From: Vibrio aestuarianus
GTDB lineage: Bacteria; Pseudomonadota; Gammaproteobacteria; Enterobacterales; Vibrionaceae
Assembly (NCBI RefSeq): GCF_012395185.1
Contig: NZ_JAAZTU010000043.1
Location: forward strand, 1-33,968
Direction: 5' to 3'
DNA: 33,968 nt
Below the pieces are notes generated by a model. That model was not told the origin of the DNA. It saw only the letters and a program-made list of their open reading frames with translations, and did not search any database. Below are positions 23,499 to 32,483 of the stretch, in pieces (the stretch's first letter is position 1; every line of letters starts with the position of its first letter). A program made the translations under genes and the position numbers.

Positions 23499-24287
23499 AT
23501 GCAACCTGCATTATGGGTAAGTAAAACCGGGCTTGATGCTCAACAAACCAACATCGCGACGATCTCGAACAACCTAGCGAACGCCTCGACCATCGGTTAT
23601 AAAAAAGGCCGCGCTGTATTTGAAGATCTATTCTATCAAAACATCAACCAGCCAGGCGGCCAGTCATCGCAAAATACCGAGTTACCAAGTGGTTTAATGC
23701 TAGGTGCCGGTTCGAAAGTGGTTGCCACGCAAAAAGTGCACACCAATGGTAATGCACAAACCACCACCAATAGCCTTGATATGATGATCGAAGGTGATGG
23801 CTTTTTCCAAATTTTGATGCCAGACGGTAATATTGCCTATAGCCGAAATGGTCAATTTACCTTGAACGATGAAGGCGCAATTGTTACTTCAGGAGCGGGC
23901 TACAATTTAGAGCCTGAAATTGTCATTCCACCAGATGCTATCTCAATTACGGTAGGTAATGACGGGGAAGTTTCGGTTCGAGTGCGTGGCCAACAAGATA
24001 ATCAAGTTGTTGGACAAATTACCACCGTTGATTTTATCAACCCCGGTGGTCTAGAACCTATTGGTCAAAACCTGTATTTACCAACGGGTGCCAGTGGTGA
24101 CCCTCAAGAAGGGGTTCCAGGCCTTGATGGTCTGGGCGATGTTCGCCAATCGATGCTTGAAACTTCAAACGTGAACGTGACTGAAGAATTGGTCAACATG
24201 ATTGAAGCCCAACGTGTCTATGAGATGAATTCAAAAGTTATCTCTGCGGTTGATAAAATGATGAGTTTCGTTAACCAACAGCTTTAA
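23499..24287 (+). CDS. flgG: Flagellar distal rod protein FlgG
   Basis: 262 residues, standard length. N-terminus LWVSKTGLDAQQTNIATISNNLANASTIGYKKGRAVFEDL and C-terminus SMLETSNVNVTEELVNMIEAQRVYEMNSKVISAVDKMMSFVNQQL define FlgG. GDGFFQI and YSRNGQFTLNDEGAIV are the conserved core strands. Forms the distal rod that passes through the P and L rings. AAAGGAGA before the start; 21 bases after flgF. Confidence 0.97.
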   Translation: MQPALWVSKTGLDAQQTNIATISNNLANASTIGYKKGRAVFEDLFYQNINQPGGQSSQNTELPSGLMLGAGSKVVATQKVHTNGNAQTTTNSLDMMIEGDGFFQILMPDGNIAYSRNGQFTLNDEGAIVTSGAGYNLEPEIVIPPDAISITVGNDGEVSVRVRGQQDNQVVGQITTVDFINPGGLEPIGQNLYLPTGASGDPQEGVPGLDGLGDVRQSMLETSNVNVTEELVNMIEAQRVYEMNSKVISAVDKMMSFVNQQL

Positions 24288-24310
24288 TGTTTAACTAAGA
24301 GAATGCCACG

Positions 24311-25090
24311 ATGAAACGTTTATTGAGCCTAGCTTTTATCACTGTGATGTCTGGTTGTAGCATGTTGCAGCCACCAATAGATACACCTGAAATTGTACAG
24401 GGAACAACGGTTGTTGATGCCGTTGAAGGTGACAAAGCATCAGAAGAAAGTTCAGGTTTGGTTGATGCATTACGTAATCGTACTGATCCGCTTGCTGGAG
24501 ATCCAGCTTGGGCGCCCATCCATCCAAAACAGAAACCCGAACATTATGCGGCTGAAACGGGATCGTTGTTTAATCTTCAGCACATCAACAGTCTATACGA
24601 TGATTCTAAACCGCGTGGTATTGGCGATATCATTACTGTAAATCTTGATGAGAGCACTAAAGCGGCAAAAAGTGCCGATGCTGATTTATCAAAATCTAAC
24701 GATTCCTCCATGGATCCACTAGCGGTTGGCGGTAAAGATCTCACTATCGGGGATTATAATTTCTCCTATGCGCTAAAGAATGATAATAATTTTAATGGTA
24801 GCTCCGCTGCAAACCAAAGTAACAGTATTTCCGGTTCAATCACTGTTGAAGTCATTGAAGTGCTCGCTAATGGTAACTTAGTGATCCGCGGTGAAAAATG
24901 GTTAACTCTCAATACGGGAGATGAGTATGTTCGCTTGAGCGGCACCATTCGTCCGGATGATATCGACTTTGATAACACCATTGCTTCAACTCGTATTTCC
25001 AACGCTAGAATTCAATATGCGGGCACTGGCACCAATCAAGATATGCAAGAACCTGGATTCTTGGCACGATTCTTTAATGTCTCTCTTTAG
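24311..25090 (+). CDS. flgH: Flagellar L-ring lipoprotein FlgH
   Basis: 259 residues. Lipoprotein signal MKRLLSLAFITVMSGC (Cys16). An acidic linker of about 45 residues precedes the FlgH core, which starts near WAPIHP and continues GSLFNLQHINSLYDDSKPRGIGDIITVNLDEST. The C-terminus has GNLVIRGEKWLTLNTGDEYVRLSGTIRPDDID and ISNARIQYAGTG. It forms the outer-membrane L ring. Somewhat longer than the enteric homologue because of the linker. Confidence 0.96.
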   Translation: MKRLLSLAFITVMSGCSMLQPPIDTPEIVQGTTVVDAVEGDKASEESSGLVDALRNRTDPLAGDPAWAPIHPKQKPEHYAAETGSLFNLQHINSLYDDSKPRGIGDIITVNLDESTKAAKSADADLSKSNDSSMDPLAVGGKDLTIGDYNFSYALKNDNNFNGSSAANQSNSISGSITVEVIEVLANGNLVIRGEKWLTLNTGDEYVRLSGTIRPDDIDFDNTIASTRISNARIQYAGTGTNQDMQEPGFLARFFNVSL

Positions 25091-25137
25091 CGTCGACGTT
25101 TTGGCGTAAAGAAAATAGAAATTAAGGTAACCAAACC

Positions 25138-26229
25138 ATGAAAAAATTCACACTGTTTGTTTTGAGCCTGCTGTTGATTGCTACTCAAACACATGCTGCT
25201 CGTATCAAAGATGTATCTCAAGTCGCAGGCGTACGTAGCAACCAATTGGTGGGTTATGGTTTGGTGACAGGTTTACCAGGTACTGGTGAATCGACGCCTT
25301 TTACTGATCAAAGCTTTAATGCCATGCTACAAAACTTCGGCATTCAGTTGCCACCCGGTACGAAGCCTAAAACCAAAAACGTTGCCGCGGTTATTGTTAC
25401 CGCTGAATTGCCGGCATTCTCTAAGCAAGGTCAGGCGGTTGATGTAACGGTATCTTCCATTGGTTCGGCAAAGAGTTTACGCGGTGGCACGTTAATGCAA
25501 ACTTTTCTCAAAGGTTTGGATGGACAAGTCTACGCCGTAGCACAAGGTAACTTAGTCGTGAGCGGGTTTAGTGCCAGCGGTGCTGATGGGTCAAAAATTG
25601 TTGGCAACAACCCAACTGTGGGGCTAATTTCAAGTGGGGCAATTGTTGAACGTGAAGTTCCTAGCCCCTTTAGCCGTGGCGATTTCATCACCTTTAACCT
25701 CATTGAATCTGATTTTACAACGGCTCAGCGCATGGCTGATGCGGTGAATAATTTCCTTGGTCCACAAATGGCAACAGCCGTTGATGCGACTTCAGTGCGT
25801 ATTCGAGCACCACGAGATGTCGGCCAACGTGTGGCCTTTCTTTCTGCCATAGAAAATATCGAGTTTGATCCTGCGGATGGTTCGGCAAAAATTATTGTTA
25901 ACTCACGTACCGGTACCATTGTTGTTGGTAAACACGTGCGCTTAAAAACCGCGGCAGTGACTCACGGTGGTATGACGGTTGCAATTAAAGAGAACCTGAA
26001 TGTGAGCCAACCTAATGCTTTCTCAGGTGGTCAAACAGCGATCGTTCCTGATAGTGAAATTACGGTCACGGAAGCACAGGGTAAAATGTTCAAGTTTGAA
26101 CCGGGTTTAACCTTAGATGATTTAGTCAGAGCAGTGAATGAAGTGGGTGCTGCACCCTCTGACTTAATGGCGATTTTACAGGCTTTAAAGCAGGCTGGTG
26201 CAATTGAAGGCCAGTTGATCATTATCTAA
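25138..26229 (+). CDS. flgI: Flagellar P-ring protein FlgI
   Basis: 363 residues with a signal peptide (1-20 or 21, THA-AR). Conserved FlgI stretches: RIKDVSQVAGVRSNQLVGYGLVTGLPGTGES, FSKQGQAVDVTVSSIGSAKSLRGGTLMQTFLKGLDG, and the C-terminal LDDLVRAVNEVGAAPSDLMAILQALKQAGAIEGQLIII. Exported by Sec and polymerised around the rod in the peptidoglycan layer with help from FlgA (also here). The 47-base gap to flgH has no terminator. Confidence 0.97.
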   Translation: MKKFTLFVLSLLLIATQTHAARIKDVSQVAGVRSNQLVGYGLVTGLPGTGESTPFTDQSFNAMLQNFGIQLPPGTKPKTKNVAAVIVTAELPAFSKQGQAVDVTVSSIGSAKSLRGGTLMQTFLKGLDGQVYAVAQGNLVVSGFSASGADGSKIVGNNPTVGLISSGAIVEREVPSPFSRGDFITFNLIESDFTTAQRMADAVNNFLGPQMATAVDATSVRIRAPRDVGQRVAFLSAIENIEFDPADGSAKIIVNSRTGTIVVGKHVRLKTAAVTHGGMTVAIKENLNVSQPNAFSGGQTAIVPDSEITVTEAQGKMFKFEPGLTLDDLVRAVNEVGAAPSDLMAILQALKQAGAIEGQLIII

Positions 26230-26239
26230 GGAGATGAAC

Positions 26240-27148
26240 ATGATTAATAATCCGAATGATATTGGTTTTATTCACGATATCGCCAGCTTAGATAAGCTAC
26301 GTCAGCAAGCCACGAATGGTGATAAAGACAGCGAGAATGCCGCATTAACGGCTGCAGCTAAACAGTTTGAAGCTATTTTTACCTCTATGCTGTTCAAGTC
26401 AATGCGCGATGCAAATGCTGATTTTAAATCGGAAATGTTTAATAGCCAAAATGAAGACTTTTATCGCCAAATGCTCGATGAGCAAATGTCGAGTGAGCTT
26501 AGTGCTTCAGGGTCGTTAGGCCTTGCAGATATGATTGTCGCTCAGCTGAGTCAAGGTAAGACTGAGCAACCACCAATAGATAAGCCAACCAACGATGGCT
26601 TCCAAGAAGCGATGCGTCGTATTGAGCGTAGTAAAGCTTCAAAAGAGACGATGGAAGCAGAGAGAGTAACCGCTGAGCCAAGTCAATTCGATTCTCCACA
26701 AGCGTTTGTAACCTCAATGAAACCTTATGCGGAAAAAGCAGCAAGAGCGCTAGGTGTCGATTCTTCACTACTGTTAGCACAAGCGGCATTAGAAACAGGG
26801 TGGGGGCAAAAAGTGGTACAGAATGCACGTGGTAGCAGTAATAACCTCTTTAATATTAAAGCGGATCGCAGTTGGTCAGGCGATAAAGTTGCCACTCAAA
26901 CGCTAGAGTATCACGACAATACACCTGTGATGGAGAAGGCTGCATTTCGCTCATACGATAGTTATCAAGACAGTTTTAATGATTATGTTCGCTTCTTAAA
27001 TGATAATCCTCGTTACAAAACCGCGCTAAGTCATGGCGGAAATGATGAATCATTTATTCGTGGTATTCACGATGCTGGATATGCCACAGACCCTCAATAT
27101 GCAGAGAAAGTATTAAGGGTTAAATCTCAAATAAACTCAATGGAATAA
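26240..27148 (+). CDS. flgJ: Flagellar rod-cap muramidase FlgJ
   Basis: 302 residues from ATG at 26240. An ATG at 26234 directly abuts AAGGAG, whereas 26240 has the correct six-base spacing. N-terminal rod-capping domain about 10-100 (KQFEAIFTSMLFKSMRDAN). The C-terminal glucosaminidase (GH73-type) domain is at about 155-300, with catalytic Glu (E185) in QAALETGWGQ and NNLFNIKA. It caps the growing rod and opens the peptidoglycan. Last gene of flgFGHIJ, with a terminator after it. Confidence 0.96.
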   Translation: MINNPNDIGFIHDIASLDKLRQQATNGDKDSENAALTAAAKQFEAIFTSMLFKSMRDANADFKSEMFNSQNEDFYRQMLDEQMSSELSASGSLGLADMIVAQLSQGKTEQPPIDKPTNDGFQEAMRRIERSKASKETMEAERVTAEPSQFDSPQAFVTSMKPYAEKAARALGVDSSLLLAQAALETGWGQKVVQNARGSSNNLFNIKADRSWSGDKVATQTLEYHDNTPVMEKAAFRSYDSYQDSFNDYVRFLNDNPRYKTALSHGGNDESFIRGIHDAGYATDPQYAEKVLRVKSQINSME

Positions 27149-27154
27149 CCATTT

Positions 27155-27181
27155 AACAGCCAGTATTACTGGCTGTTTTTA
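27155..27181 (+). terminator. Terminator of flgFGHIJ
   Basis: Arms AACAGCCAG (27155-27163) and CTGGCTGTT (27169-27177), 5-base loop, followed by TTT and an AT-rich run. Confidence 0.88.
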
Positions 27182-27214
27182 TATCCTATCTTCAATTCTT
27201 TTAATTCCATTTAT

Positions 27215-27231
27215 CTGGCATACATATTGCA
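27215..27231 (+). promoter_or_regulatory. Sigma-54 promoter of flgKL
   Basis: CTGGCATACATATTGCA, GG-N10-GC. Predicted start near 27242, 45 bases before flgK. In V. cholerae flgK is sigma-54/FlrC dependent with weak FlrC binding downstream of the start. Confidence 0.87.
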
Positions 27232-27286
27232 AATACTAATTTAGATATTCAGTAACTACTGATTTGATTAGGTTTTCGGGGGCAGT

Positions 27287-29161
27287 ATGGCGTCGGATCT
27301 TCTGAATTTAGGTACCCAAAGTGTACTTACCGCTCAGAGACAACTTAGCACGACAGGTCATAACATTTCTAATGTTAATACAGATGGTTACAGCCGTCAG
27401 TCTGTGATCCAAGGGACCAATGCGCCTCGTCAATACGGTGGTGAAACCTACGGCATGGGCGTGCATGTGGAAAAAGTTCGCCGCTCATGGGATCAATTTG
27501 CCGTTAATGAACTGAACCTTTCGACCACCAGTTTTTCTTTCAAAAAAGATGTGGAAGAAAATTTAGACATGTTGTCGAAAATGCTTTCCTCGGTCGCATC
27601 GAAAAAAATACCTGAAAACTTAAATGAATGGTTTGATGCCATTAAAACCCTTGCCGATAGCCCAAACGATGTTGGTGCGCGTAAAGTTGTACTAGAGAAA
27701 GCTGACTTGCTCACTCAAAACATGAATGATTTCCATGAAACCATTCGCCGCCAATCAGATGTGGCTAATAAGGGGTTGGATCTGGGTATTGAGCGTATTA
27801 ACCAATTAGCCCTTGAATTACGAGATTTGCAACGTTTAATGATGCGTACCCCCGGTCCACATAACGACTTGATGGACCAACATGAAAAGCTCGTAGCTGA
27901 ACTTTCTGAGTACACCAAAGTTACCGTGACGCCAAGAAAAAATGCGGAAGGTTTTAATATCCATATCGGTAATGGCCACACTTTAGTGTCTGGTACGGAA
28001 GCCAGCCAATTAAAAATGATTGATGGGTATCCTGATGTTCACCAACGACGTTTGGCGATGGTTGAAGGTCAAGGCATTAAACCGATCACATCCAAAGATA
28101 TTGATGGGAAAATTGGTGCTTTGCTTGATATGCGTGACAAACATATTCCATATTTAATGGATGAACTAGGGCGTATGGCTAACTCATTTTCTTATGAAGT
28201 GAATAAGTTGCAATCCCAAGGTTTGGATTTACGTGGCAATGTGGGGCGAGCCATTTTTACTGATGTAAACTCTGATTTAGTGGCACGTTCACGTGTGGTG
28301 ACATCCAGTAATTCGCAAGCTGATTTAGCGGTCTTCATCGAAGATATATCACTATTGAAAGGCGGAGAGTACTCTCTGCAATTCAACGGCAGTAACTATG
28401 TTGCCACTAAACCCAGCGGTGAGCAGGTTAATGTTCCGGTTGTGCGTGACAGTATTTTCTTAGATGGAATGCGAATAGATATTCGCAATGCGCCAGAAAC
28501 AGGGGAGCGAGTTTTACTGCGTCCAACTCGCAACGGTGCGGCAATCATGAAGATGGCAACCAATGACCCAACGGCAATTGCCGCTCAAAGTTTTGAAGCA
28601 TCCACTACGTTTGCTCAAGGTACGGCCAAATTTAACATACTTGCGGCGGGGGATGTGCGTGAGTTTGAAGTCGTCGTGTCACCCCAAGGCGATCAGTTTG
28701 CAGTAACGGACACTAAGGGCAATATATTGCTCGCGCCACAAGCGTATCCACCATCAAGTCCAGTCACAGTGTTAGGTACTACTTTTGAGTTAACACCTGG
28801 CGCGTTGCCCAATGATAAATTTACGGCAAACCTTGTCCCCTCTGAAGGTGATAACGGCAACTTGCGCAAAATGCAGAACATTCAAACCGACAAGAAACTC
28901 AATGATAACGAATCAACAGTGCTAGATATTTATCATAACCTCAACACTGATGTTGGTTTGCAATTAGCCACGGCTTCCCGTTTGACCGATGTGTCTAGGC
29001 TTGAGAAAGAAGCAGCGCAAGAACGAATCGCTTCTATCTCTGGGGTAAACCTCGATGAAGAAGCCGCCAACATGATGAAATTCCAACAAGCGTATATGGC
29101 TTCATCGCGGATTATGCAAGCGGCCAATGACACGTTTAACACGATTTTGCAACTTAGATAG
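27287..29161 (+). CDS. flgK: Hook-filament junction protein FlgK (HAP1)
   Basis: 624 residues. The N-terminus LNLGTQSVLTAQRQLSTTGHNISNVNTDGYSRQ and C-terminus ISGVNLDEEAANMMKFQQAYMASSRIMQAANDTFNTILQLR are diagnostic of FlgK. The large middle region forms the exposed domains. Eleven of these together form the first junction ring on the hook in known flagella. It depends on the chaperone FlgN. GGGGGCAG before the start, and flgL follows ten bases after the stop. Confidence 0.96.
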   Translation: MASDLLNLGTQSVLTAQRQLSTTGHNISNVNTDGYSRQSVIQGTNAPRQYGGETYGMGVHVEKVRRSWDQFAVNELNLSTTSFSFKKDVEENLDMLSKMLSSVASKKIPENLNEWFDAIKTLADSPNDVGARKVVLEKADLLTQNMNDFHETIRRQSDVANKGLDLGIERINQLALELRDLQRLMMRTPGPHNDLMDQHEKLVAELSEYTKVTVTPRKNAEGFNIHIGNGHTLVSGTEASQLKMIDGYPDVHQRRLAMVEGQGIKPITSKDIDGKIGALLDMRDKHIPYLMDELGRMANSFSYEVNKLQSQGLDLRGNVGRAIFTDVNSDLVARSRVVTSSNSQADLAVFIEDISLLKGGEYSLQFNGSNYVATKPSGEQVNVPVVRDSIFLDGMRIDIRNAPETGERVLLRPTRNGAAIMKMATNDPTAIAAQSFEASTTFAQGTAKFNILAAGDVREFEVVVSPQGDQFAVTDTKGNILLAPQAYPPSSPVTVLGTTFELTPGALPNDKFTANLVPSEGDNGNLRKMQNIQTDKKLNDNESTVLDIYHNLNTDVGLQLATASRLTDVSRLEKEAAQERIASISGVNLDEEAANMMKFQQAYMASSRIMQAANDTFNTILQLR

Positions 29162-29171
29162 GGGGCGATAA

Positions 29172-30365
29172 ATGTTAACTAGAATATCCAGCTTCCATAA
29201 TTACCAGTCTGTGCAAAACGATATTCGTCGCCAAGAGTCTAAAGTTCACCATAACCAAGCTCAATTGGCGTCGGGAAAGAAACTATTATCGGCCAGTGAT
29301 AATCCACTAGCGACTCATTACATTCAAAATGTGGGTCAGCAAGAAGAGCAACTACGCCAGTATTTGGATTCGATTGTTTTAGTCAGAAACCGTCTAGAGC
29401 ATCAAGAAGTGATTATTGCCAATACGGAAAGTTTCGCAGACCAAGCGAAACGAACGGTAATGGAAATGATTAATGGCTCGTTATCGCCAGAAGATAGAGA
29501 AGCGATGGCGCGTGAGTTACAAGAAGTCTCAAATAATGTGCTCAACTTAGCGAATGTTCAGGATGAGTCTGGTAACTATATCTTTGGCGGTACTAAGCCC
29601 AAGAACCAACCGTTCTTTAGAGATAACGCTGGTAACGTGACATATGCCGGCGATGATTATCAGCGAAAGATGAAAATCTCCAATAGTTTAGAAGTCCCTT
29701 TTAATAATCCAGGAAGCAAAGTCTTTATGGAGATTGATAATCCTTTTGGCGACTATGAGCCAGACTATCAATTAAAAGAGGGGTCTGAATTACTGCTTGA
29801 GCGAGCGACAAACTTAAACCCTGACGACCAATCTAGCTACAAAGTTACTTTTGTCGATATGCCTAACGGTAAGTATGGCTATCAATTAGAACAAGATGGC
29901 AGTGTCGTCTCTGCGGATGAGTTTGATCCGCAAAAAGGCATTCAATATCAAGATTTAACGATTCATGTGAAAGGACAAATCTCGAAAGGTGATGTTATCT
30001 CTTTGGAACCTCGTTCTACATATAGTCTTTTTGATAGTTACAAAGAGGCTATCGCGCTGTCCCAAAGCTCGGTTTCTGATGCGTCATCAACGGCGAAATT
30101 ACATCAGATAACCGAGGAGTTTCATGCTGCATTTATTCACTTAAATAAAGTGCGTACTGATATTGGTGCACGTTTAAGTACTTTAGATATTCAAGAAGAA
30201 CAGCATGAAGATTTTAAAATAAGTTTGGCGAAATCGAAGAGTAATTTTGAAGATCTCGATTATGCCGAGGCTGTGATCGAATTTAATGAAAACTCCCGCG
30301 CATTGCAGGCTTCGCAACAAGCTTTTGGTAAAACGAAAGATTTAACCCTGTTCAACTATATCTAA
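29172..30365 (+). CDS. flgL: Hook-filament junction protein FlgL (HAP3)
   Basis: 397 residues. N-terminus MLTRISSFHNYQSVQNDIRRQESKVHHNQAQLASGKKLLSASDNPLATHYI resembles the flagellin D0/D1 fold, and GNYIFGGTKPKNQPF plus the C-terminal DLDYAEAVIEFNENSRALQASQQAFGKTKDLTLFNYI identify FlgL. Second junction ring, on which the filament starts. FlgN client. GGGGGCG before the ATG. No clear terminator follows before the flaA promoter region. Confidence 0.95.
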   Translation: MLTRISSFHNYQSVQNDIRRQESKVHHNQAQLASGKKLLSASDNPLATHYIQNVGQQEEQLRQYLDSIVLVRNRLEHQEVIIANTESFADQAKRTVMEMINGSLSPEDREAMARELQEVSNNVLNLANVQDESGNYIFGGTKPKNQPFFRDNAGNVTYAGDDYQRKMKISNSLEVPFNNPGSKVFMEIDNPFGDYEPDYQLKEGSELLLERATNLNPDDQSSYKVTFVDMPNGKYGYQLEQDGSVVSADEFDPQKGIQYQDLTIHVKGQISKGDVISLEPRSTYSLFDSYKEAIALSQSSVSDASSTAKLHQITEEFHAAFIHLNKVRTDIGARLSTLDIQEEQHEDFKISLAKSKSNFEDLDYAEAVIEFNENSRALQASQQAFGKTKDLTLFNYI

Positions 30366-30421
30366 ACTTCACTGCCTTATGTGCTTAGCCATATGTGCGA
30401 AGAATAGAATGTGTTGAAAAA

Positions 30422-30438
30422 TTGGCCTGAAAATTGCT
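30422..30438 (+). promoter_or_regulatory. Sigma-54-type promoter candidate P1 of flaA
   Basis: TTGGCCTGAAAATTGCT has exact GG-N10-GC spacing and TTGCT. The predicted start near 30448 gives a flaA leader of about 315 bases. Confidence 0.65.
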
Positions 30439-30453
30439 CATATACAATCGAAA

Positions 30454-30490
30454 GGCAAAGTGGCAACAGAGCGGCAAACGAAAGTGGCAA
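30454..30490 (+). promoter_or_regulatory. Array of four GGCAA motifs, possible FlrC enhancer
   Basis: GGCAA occurs at 30454, 30462, 30473 and 30486, two of them within the direct repeat AAAGTGGCAAC. FlrC is known to bind downstream of the V. cholerae flaA start. This array is downstream of P1 and upstream of P2. That GGCAA is the bound sequence is inference. Confidence 0.4.
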
Positions 30491-30604
30491 CTCAGTTGTT
30501 AAGTAGAAAAGGTTAGATGCATAGTCACAAAAATAGGATGGAAATATTCTTATAAGTGATTAAAAAACAAAGAGTATTGATTTTAATATCAGATGTTTTC
30601 AAAG

Positions 30605-30621
30605 TTGGCATACTAATTGAA
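30605..30621 (+). promoter_or_regulatory. Sigma-54-type promoter candidate P2 of flaA
   Basis: TTGGCATACTAATTGAA matches the -24 box well but has GA in place of GC at -12. The predicted start near 30631 gives a leader of about 130 bases. A CGGCAA lies some 28 bases downstream of that start, in the interval where FlrC binds at V. cholerae flaA. Confidence 0.5.
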
Positions 30622-30762
30622 TTGTTTATATCAGAGTTGATACAACAAGTTTTTAAATCGGCAAATAGCGGATTTAGCAAGTTATTCACGGTCAGTGCTT
30701 CCAAATGAGAGTAAAGCTGGCCGCTTCGCAAAAAGCTTGCGAACTCACTAGGAGAGCAAATT

Positions 30763-31902
30763 ATGACCATTACAGTAAATACTAACGTTTCGGCGATGAC
30801 CGCTCAGCGTTACCTAAATAAAGCATCTAATGAACTGAATACTTCGATGGAACGTTTATCATCAGGTAATAAAATTAACAGTGCAAAAGATGATGCAGCA
30901 GGTCTACAAATTTCTAACCGCCTAACTGCACAATCACGTGGTTTGGATGTGGCAATGCGTAACGCCAACGATGGTATTTCGATTGCCCAGACAGCGGAAG
31001 GGGCAATGAATGAGTCAACAAGCATCTTACAACGCATGCGTGACCTTTCTTTGCAATCGGCCAATGGTACCAACTCAGCATCAGAGCGTCAGGCGTTGAA
31101 TGAAGAAGTGAGTGCATTGCAAGATGAGCTAAACCGTATAGCAGAAACCACATCATTTGGTGGTCGTAAGCTACTTAACGGTTCATTTGGCGAAGCTTCC
31201 TTCCAAATCGGTGCGAGTTCAGGTGAAGCCATTATCATGGGGCTAACCAGTGTACGAGCCGATGATTTCCGGATGGGGGGCCAATCATTCGTGGCTGACC
31301 AAGGGAAAACCAAAGATTGGGGTGTACCGCCCACAGCTCGCGACTTAAAGTTTGAATTCACGACTAAAAGTGGCGAGGCAATTACACTGGACGTTATTGC
31401 TAAAGATGGCGATGACATCGAAGAACTTGCTACCTACATCAATGGTCAAACCGACAAGTTAACCGCATCGGTTGATGAAGAAGGTAAACTGCAAATCTTT
31501 GCCGCAGAGCCTAATTTGCAAGGTAATTTGACCATATCTGGTGGCCTAGCTACCGAGCTTGGCTTAAATGGCGGGCCAGGCCTGAATTCAACGGTTCAAG
31601 ATATCGATGTTAGGTCAGTCGGTGGTTCACAAAATGCGGTTGGTATTTTGGATGCGGCGTTGAAATATGTTGATTCACAACGAGCTGACTTAGGTGCGAA
31701 ACAAAACCGATTAAGTCACAGTATCAACAACTTGGCCAATATCCAAGAAAACGTTGAAGCATCAAACAGCCGTATTAAAGATACTGATTTTGCGAAAGAA
31801 ACAACGCAAATGACAAAAGCACAAATTCTGCAGCAGGCAGGGACATCAATTCTTGCCCAAGCAAAACAGTTGCCAAACTCTGCAATGTCACTATTGCAGT
31901 AA
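30763..31902 (+). CDS. flaA: Polar flagellin FlaA
   Basis: 379 residues. N-terminal D0/D1 region MTITVNTNVSAMTAQRYLNKASNELNTSMERLSSGNKINSAKDDAAGLQISNRL and C-terminal DTDFAKETTQMTKAQILQQAGTSILAQAKQLPNSAMSLLQ, with a short variable centre. The central VRADDFRMGGQSF and KDWGVPPTARDLKFEF segments match V. cholerae FlaA as I remember it, which is the essential core flagellin transcribed by sigma-54/FlrC. That agrees with the sigma-54-type promoters upstream. AGGAG seven bases before the ATG. Exported through the flagellar type III system. Confidence 0.92.
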   Translation: MTITVNTNVSAMTAQRYLNKASNELNTSMERLSSGNKINSAKDDAAGLQISNRLTAQSRGLDVAMRNANDGISIAQTAEGAMNESTSILQRMRDLSLQSANGTNSASERQALNEEVSALQDELNRIAETTSFGGRKLLNGSFGEASFQIGASSGEAIIMGLTSVRADDFRMGGQSFVADQGKTKDWGVPPTARDLKFEFTTKSGEAITLDVIAKDGDDIEELATYINGQTDKLTASVDEEGKLQIFAAEPNLQGNLTISGGLATELGLNGGPGLNSTVQDIDVRSVGGSQNAVGILDAALKYVDSQRADLGAKQNRLSHSINNLANIQENVEASNSRIKDTDFAKETTQMTKAQILQQAGTSILAQAKQLPNSAMSLLQ

Positions 31903-31979
31903 TGTTAGGACTCTTCATTAATCTACTCAGACGTGGGTATATTATGAAGGAATCCTTGGCAAAGCATGATTATTGTTGG

Positions 31980-32133
31980 ATATAAAGCTCTCTCAAGATT
32001 TACCCTGCTTTATATTTCATTTGATAACCATGCGCCCCGGTCAGTCGGTAATGTGTTCATTTCTCTGATCTCCACATTGGCTCTGACTACCAACTAGCCC
32101 CAGTTCTCTCAAAGGAAAAGGGGCTTTTCTTTG
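31980..32133 (+). ncRNA. Hairpin-rich flaA 3' region, candidate 3'UTR-derived RNA
   Basis: Three structures in a row: a 9-bp perfect stem (ATATAAAGC 31980-31988 / GCTTTATAT 32007-32015); an imperfect long hairpin (GGTCAGTC 32039-32046 with GACTACC 32085-32091, inner AATGTG 32050-32055 with CACATT 32073-32078); then the terminator at 32096. No own promoter was found, so processing from flaA mRNA is more likely. Not a known family to me. Confidence 0.3.
32096..32133 (+). terminator. Terminator after flaA
   Basis: AGCCCC (32096-32101) pairs with GGGGCT (32120-32125) over an 18-base loop, then TTTCTTTG. It lies about 190 bases past the flaA stop, the first intrinsic-terminator shape after the gene. 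Confidence 0.68.
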
Positions 32134-32428
32134 TCTAAAAAACCTTCCGATCTCTTCGTTTTCCTATTCTATCCCCTTGCCACACGACGCTTCAGTGGTG
32201 TTGGCTACGTTGGTTCACTCGAATCATATCAGTCTATCTATGCTCATGGGGATGAACGCATTTGCCATCAGTCTGTAACTTCAAGTTGTTTGATTATATT
32301 GCCATTAATGCTACCGACGGATATCGACAAAGCTTTAGCTCTATTTTTATGATTTCTTGAGTTTTTGCCATTGAAGTCCCGTTTTTTATTCAACTTGGTT
32401 ATTTTTTAAGAAATATCCATTTCGCTGC
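32134..32428. other. Unassigned flaA-flaC spacer
   Basis: About 295 bases between the flaA terminator and the flaC promoter. A TTG-initiated 73-codon frame runs through much of it but has no ribosome binding site and an implausible sequence. I see nothing else definite. Confidence 0.5.
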
Positions 32429-32455
32429 TAAAGGAATCGTCATAGCAGTCGCTAA
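32429..32455 (+). promoter_or_regulatory. Sigma-28 promoter of flaC
   Basis: TAAA (32429-32432), 15-base spacer, GTCGCTAA (32448-32455), 6 of 8 matching GCCGATAA. Predicted start near 32463, leader about 85 bases. Late flagellins other than FlaA are sigma-28 dependent in V. cholerae. Confidence 0.75.
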
Positions 32456-32483
32456 TACTAGTAACTTTGAGAGAACTACCTGG

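Larger units (their letters stand above)
30366..30762. other. flgL-flaA intergenic regulatory region
   Basis: 397 bases with no credible gene. It contains two sigma-54-like promoters (30422 and 30605), a run of four GGCAA motifs (30454-30490), a further CGGCAA at about 30659, and AGGAGAG as the flaA ribosome binding site. No terminator for flgKL was found, so some read-through into flaA is possible. Confidence 0.7.

Noticed and set aside
30525..30770. 81-codon minus-strand frame upstream of flaA
   Set aside because: It covers the flaA promoter region and ribosome binding site. Its start overlaps the flaA start codon region and no ribosome binding site or family is visible.
32131..32352. 73-codon open frame between flaA and flaC
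   Set aside because: TTG start with no Shine-Dalgarno, begins inside the flaA terminator tract, and its composition does not resemble a vibrio protein.
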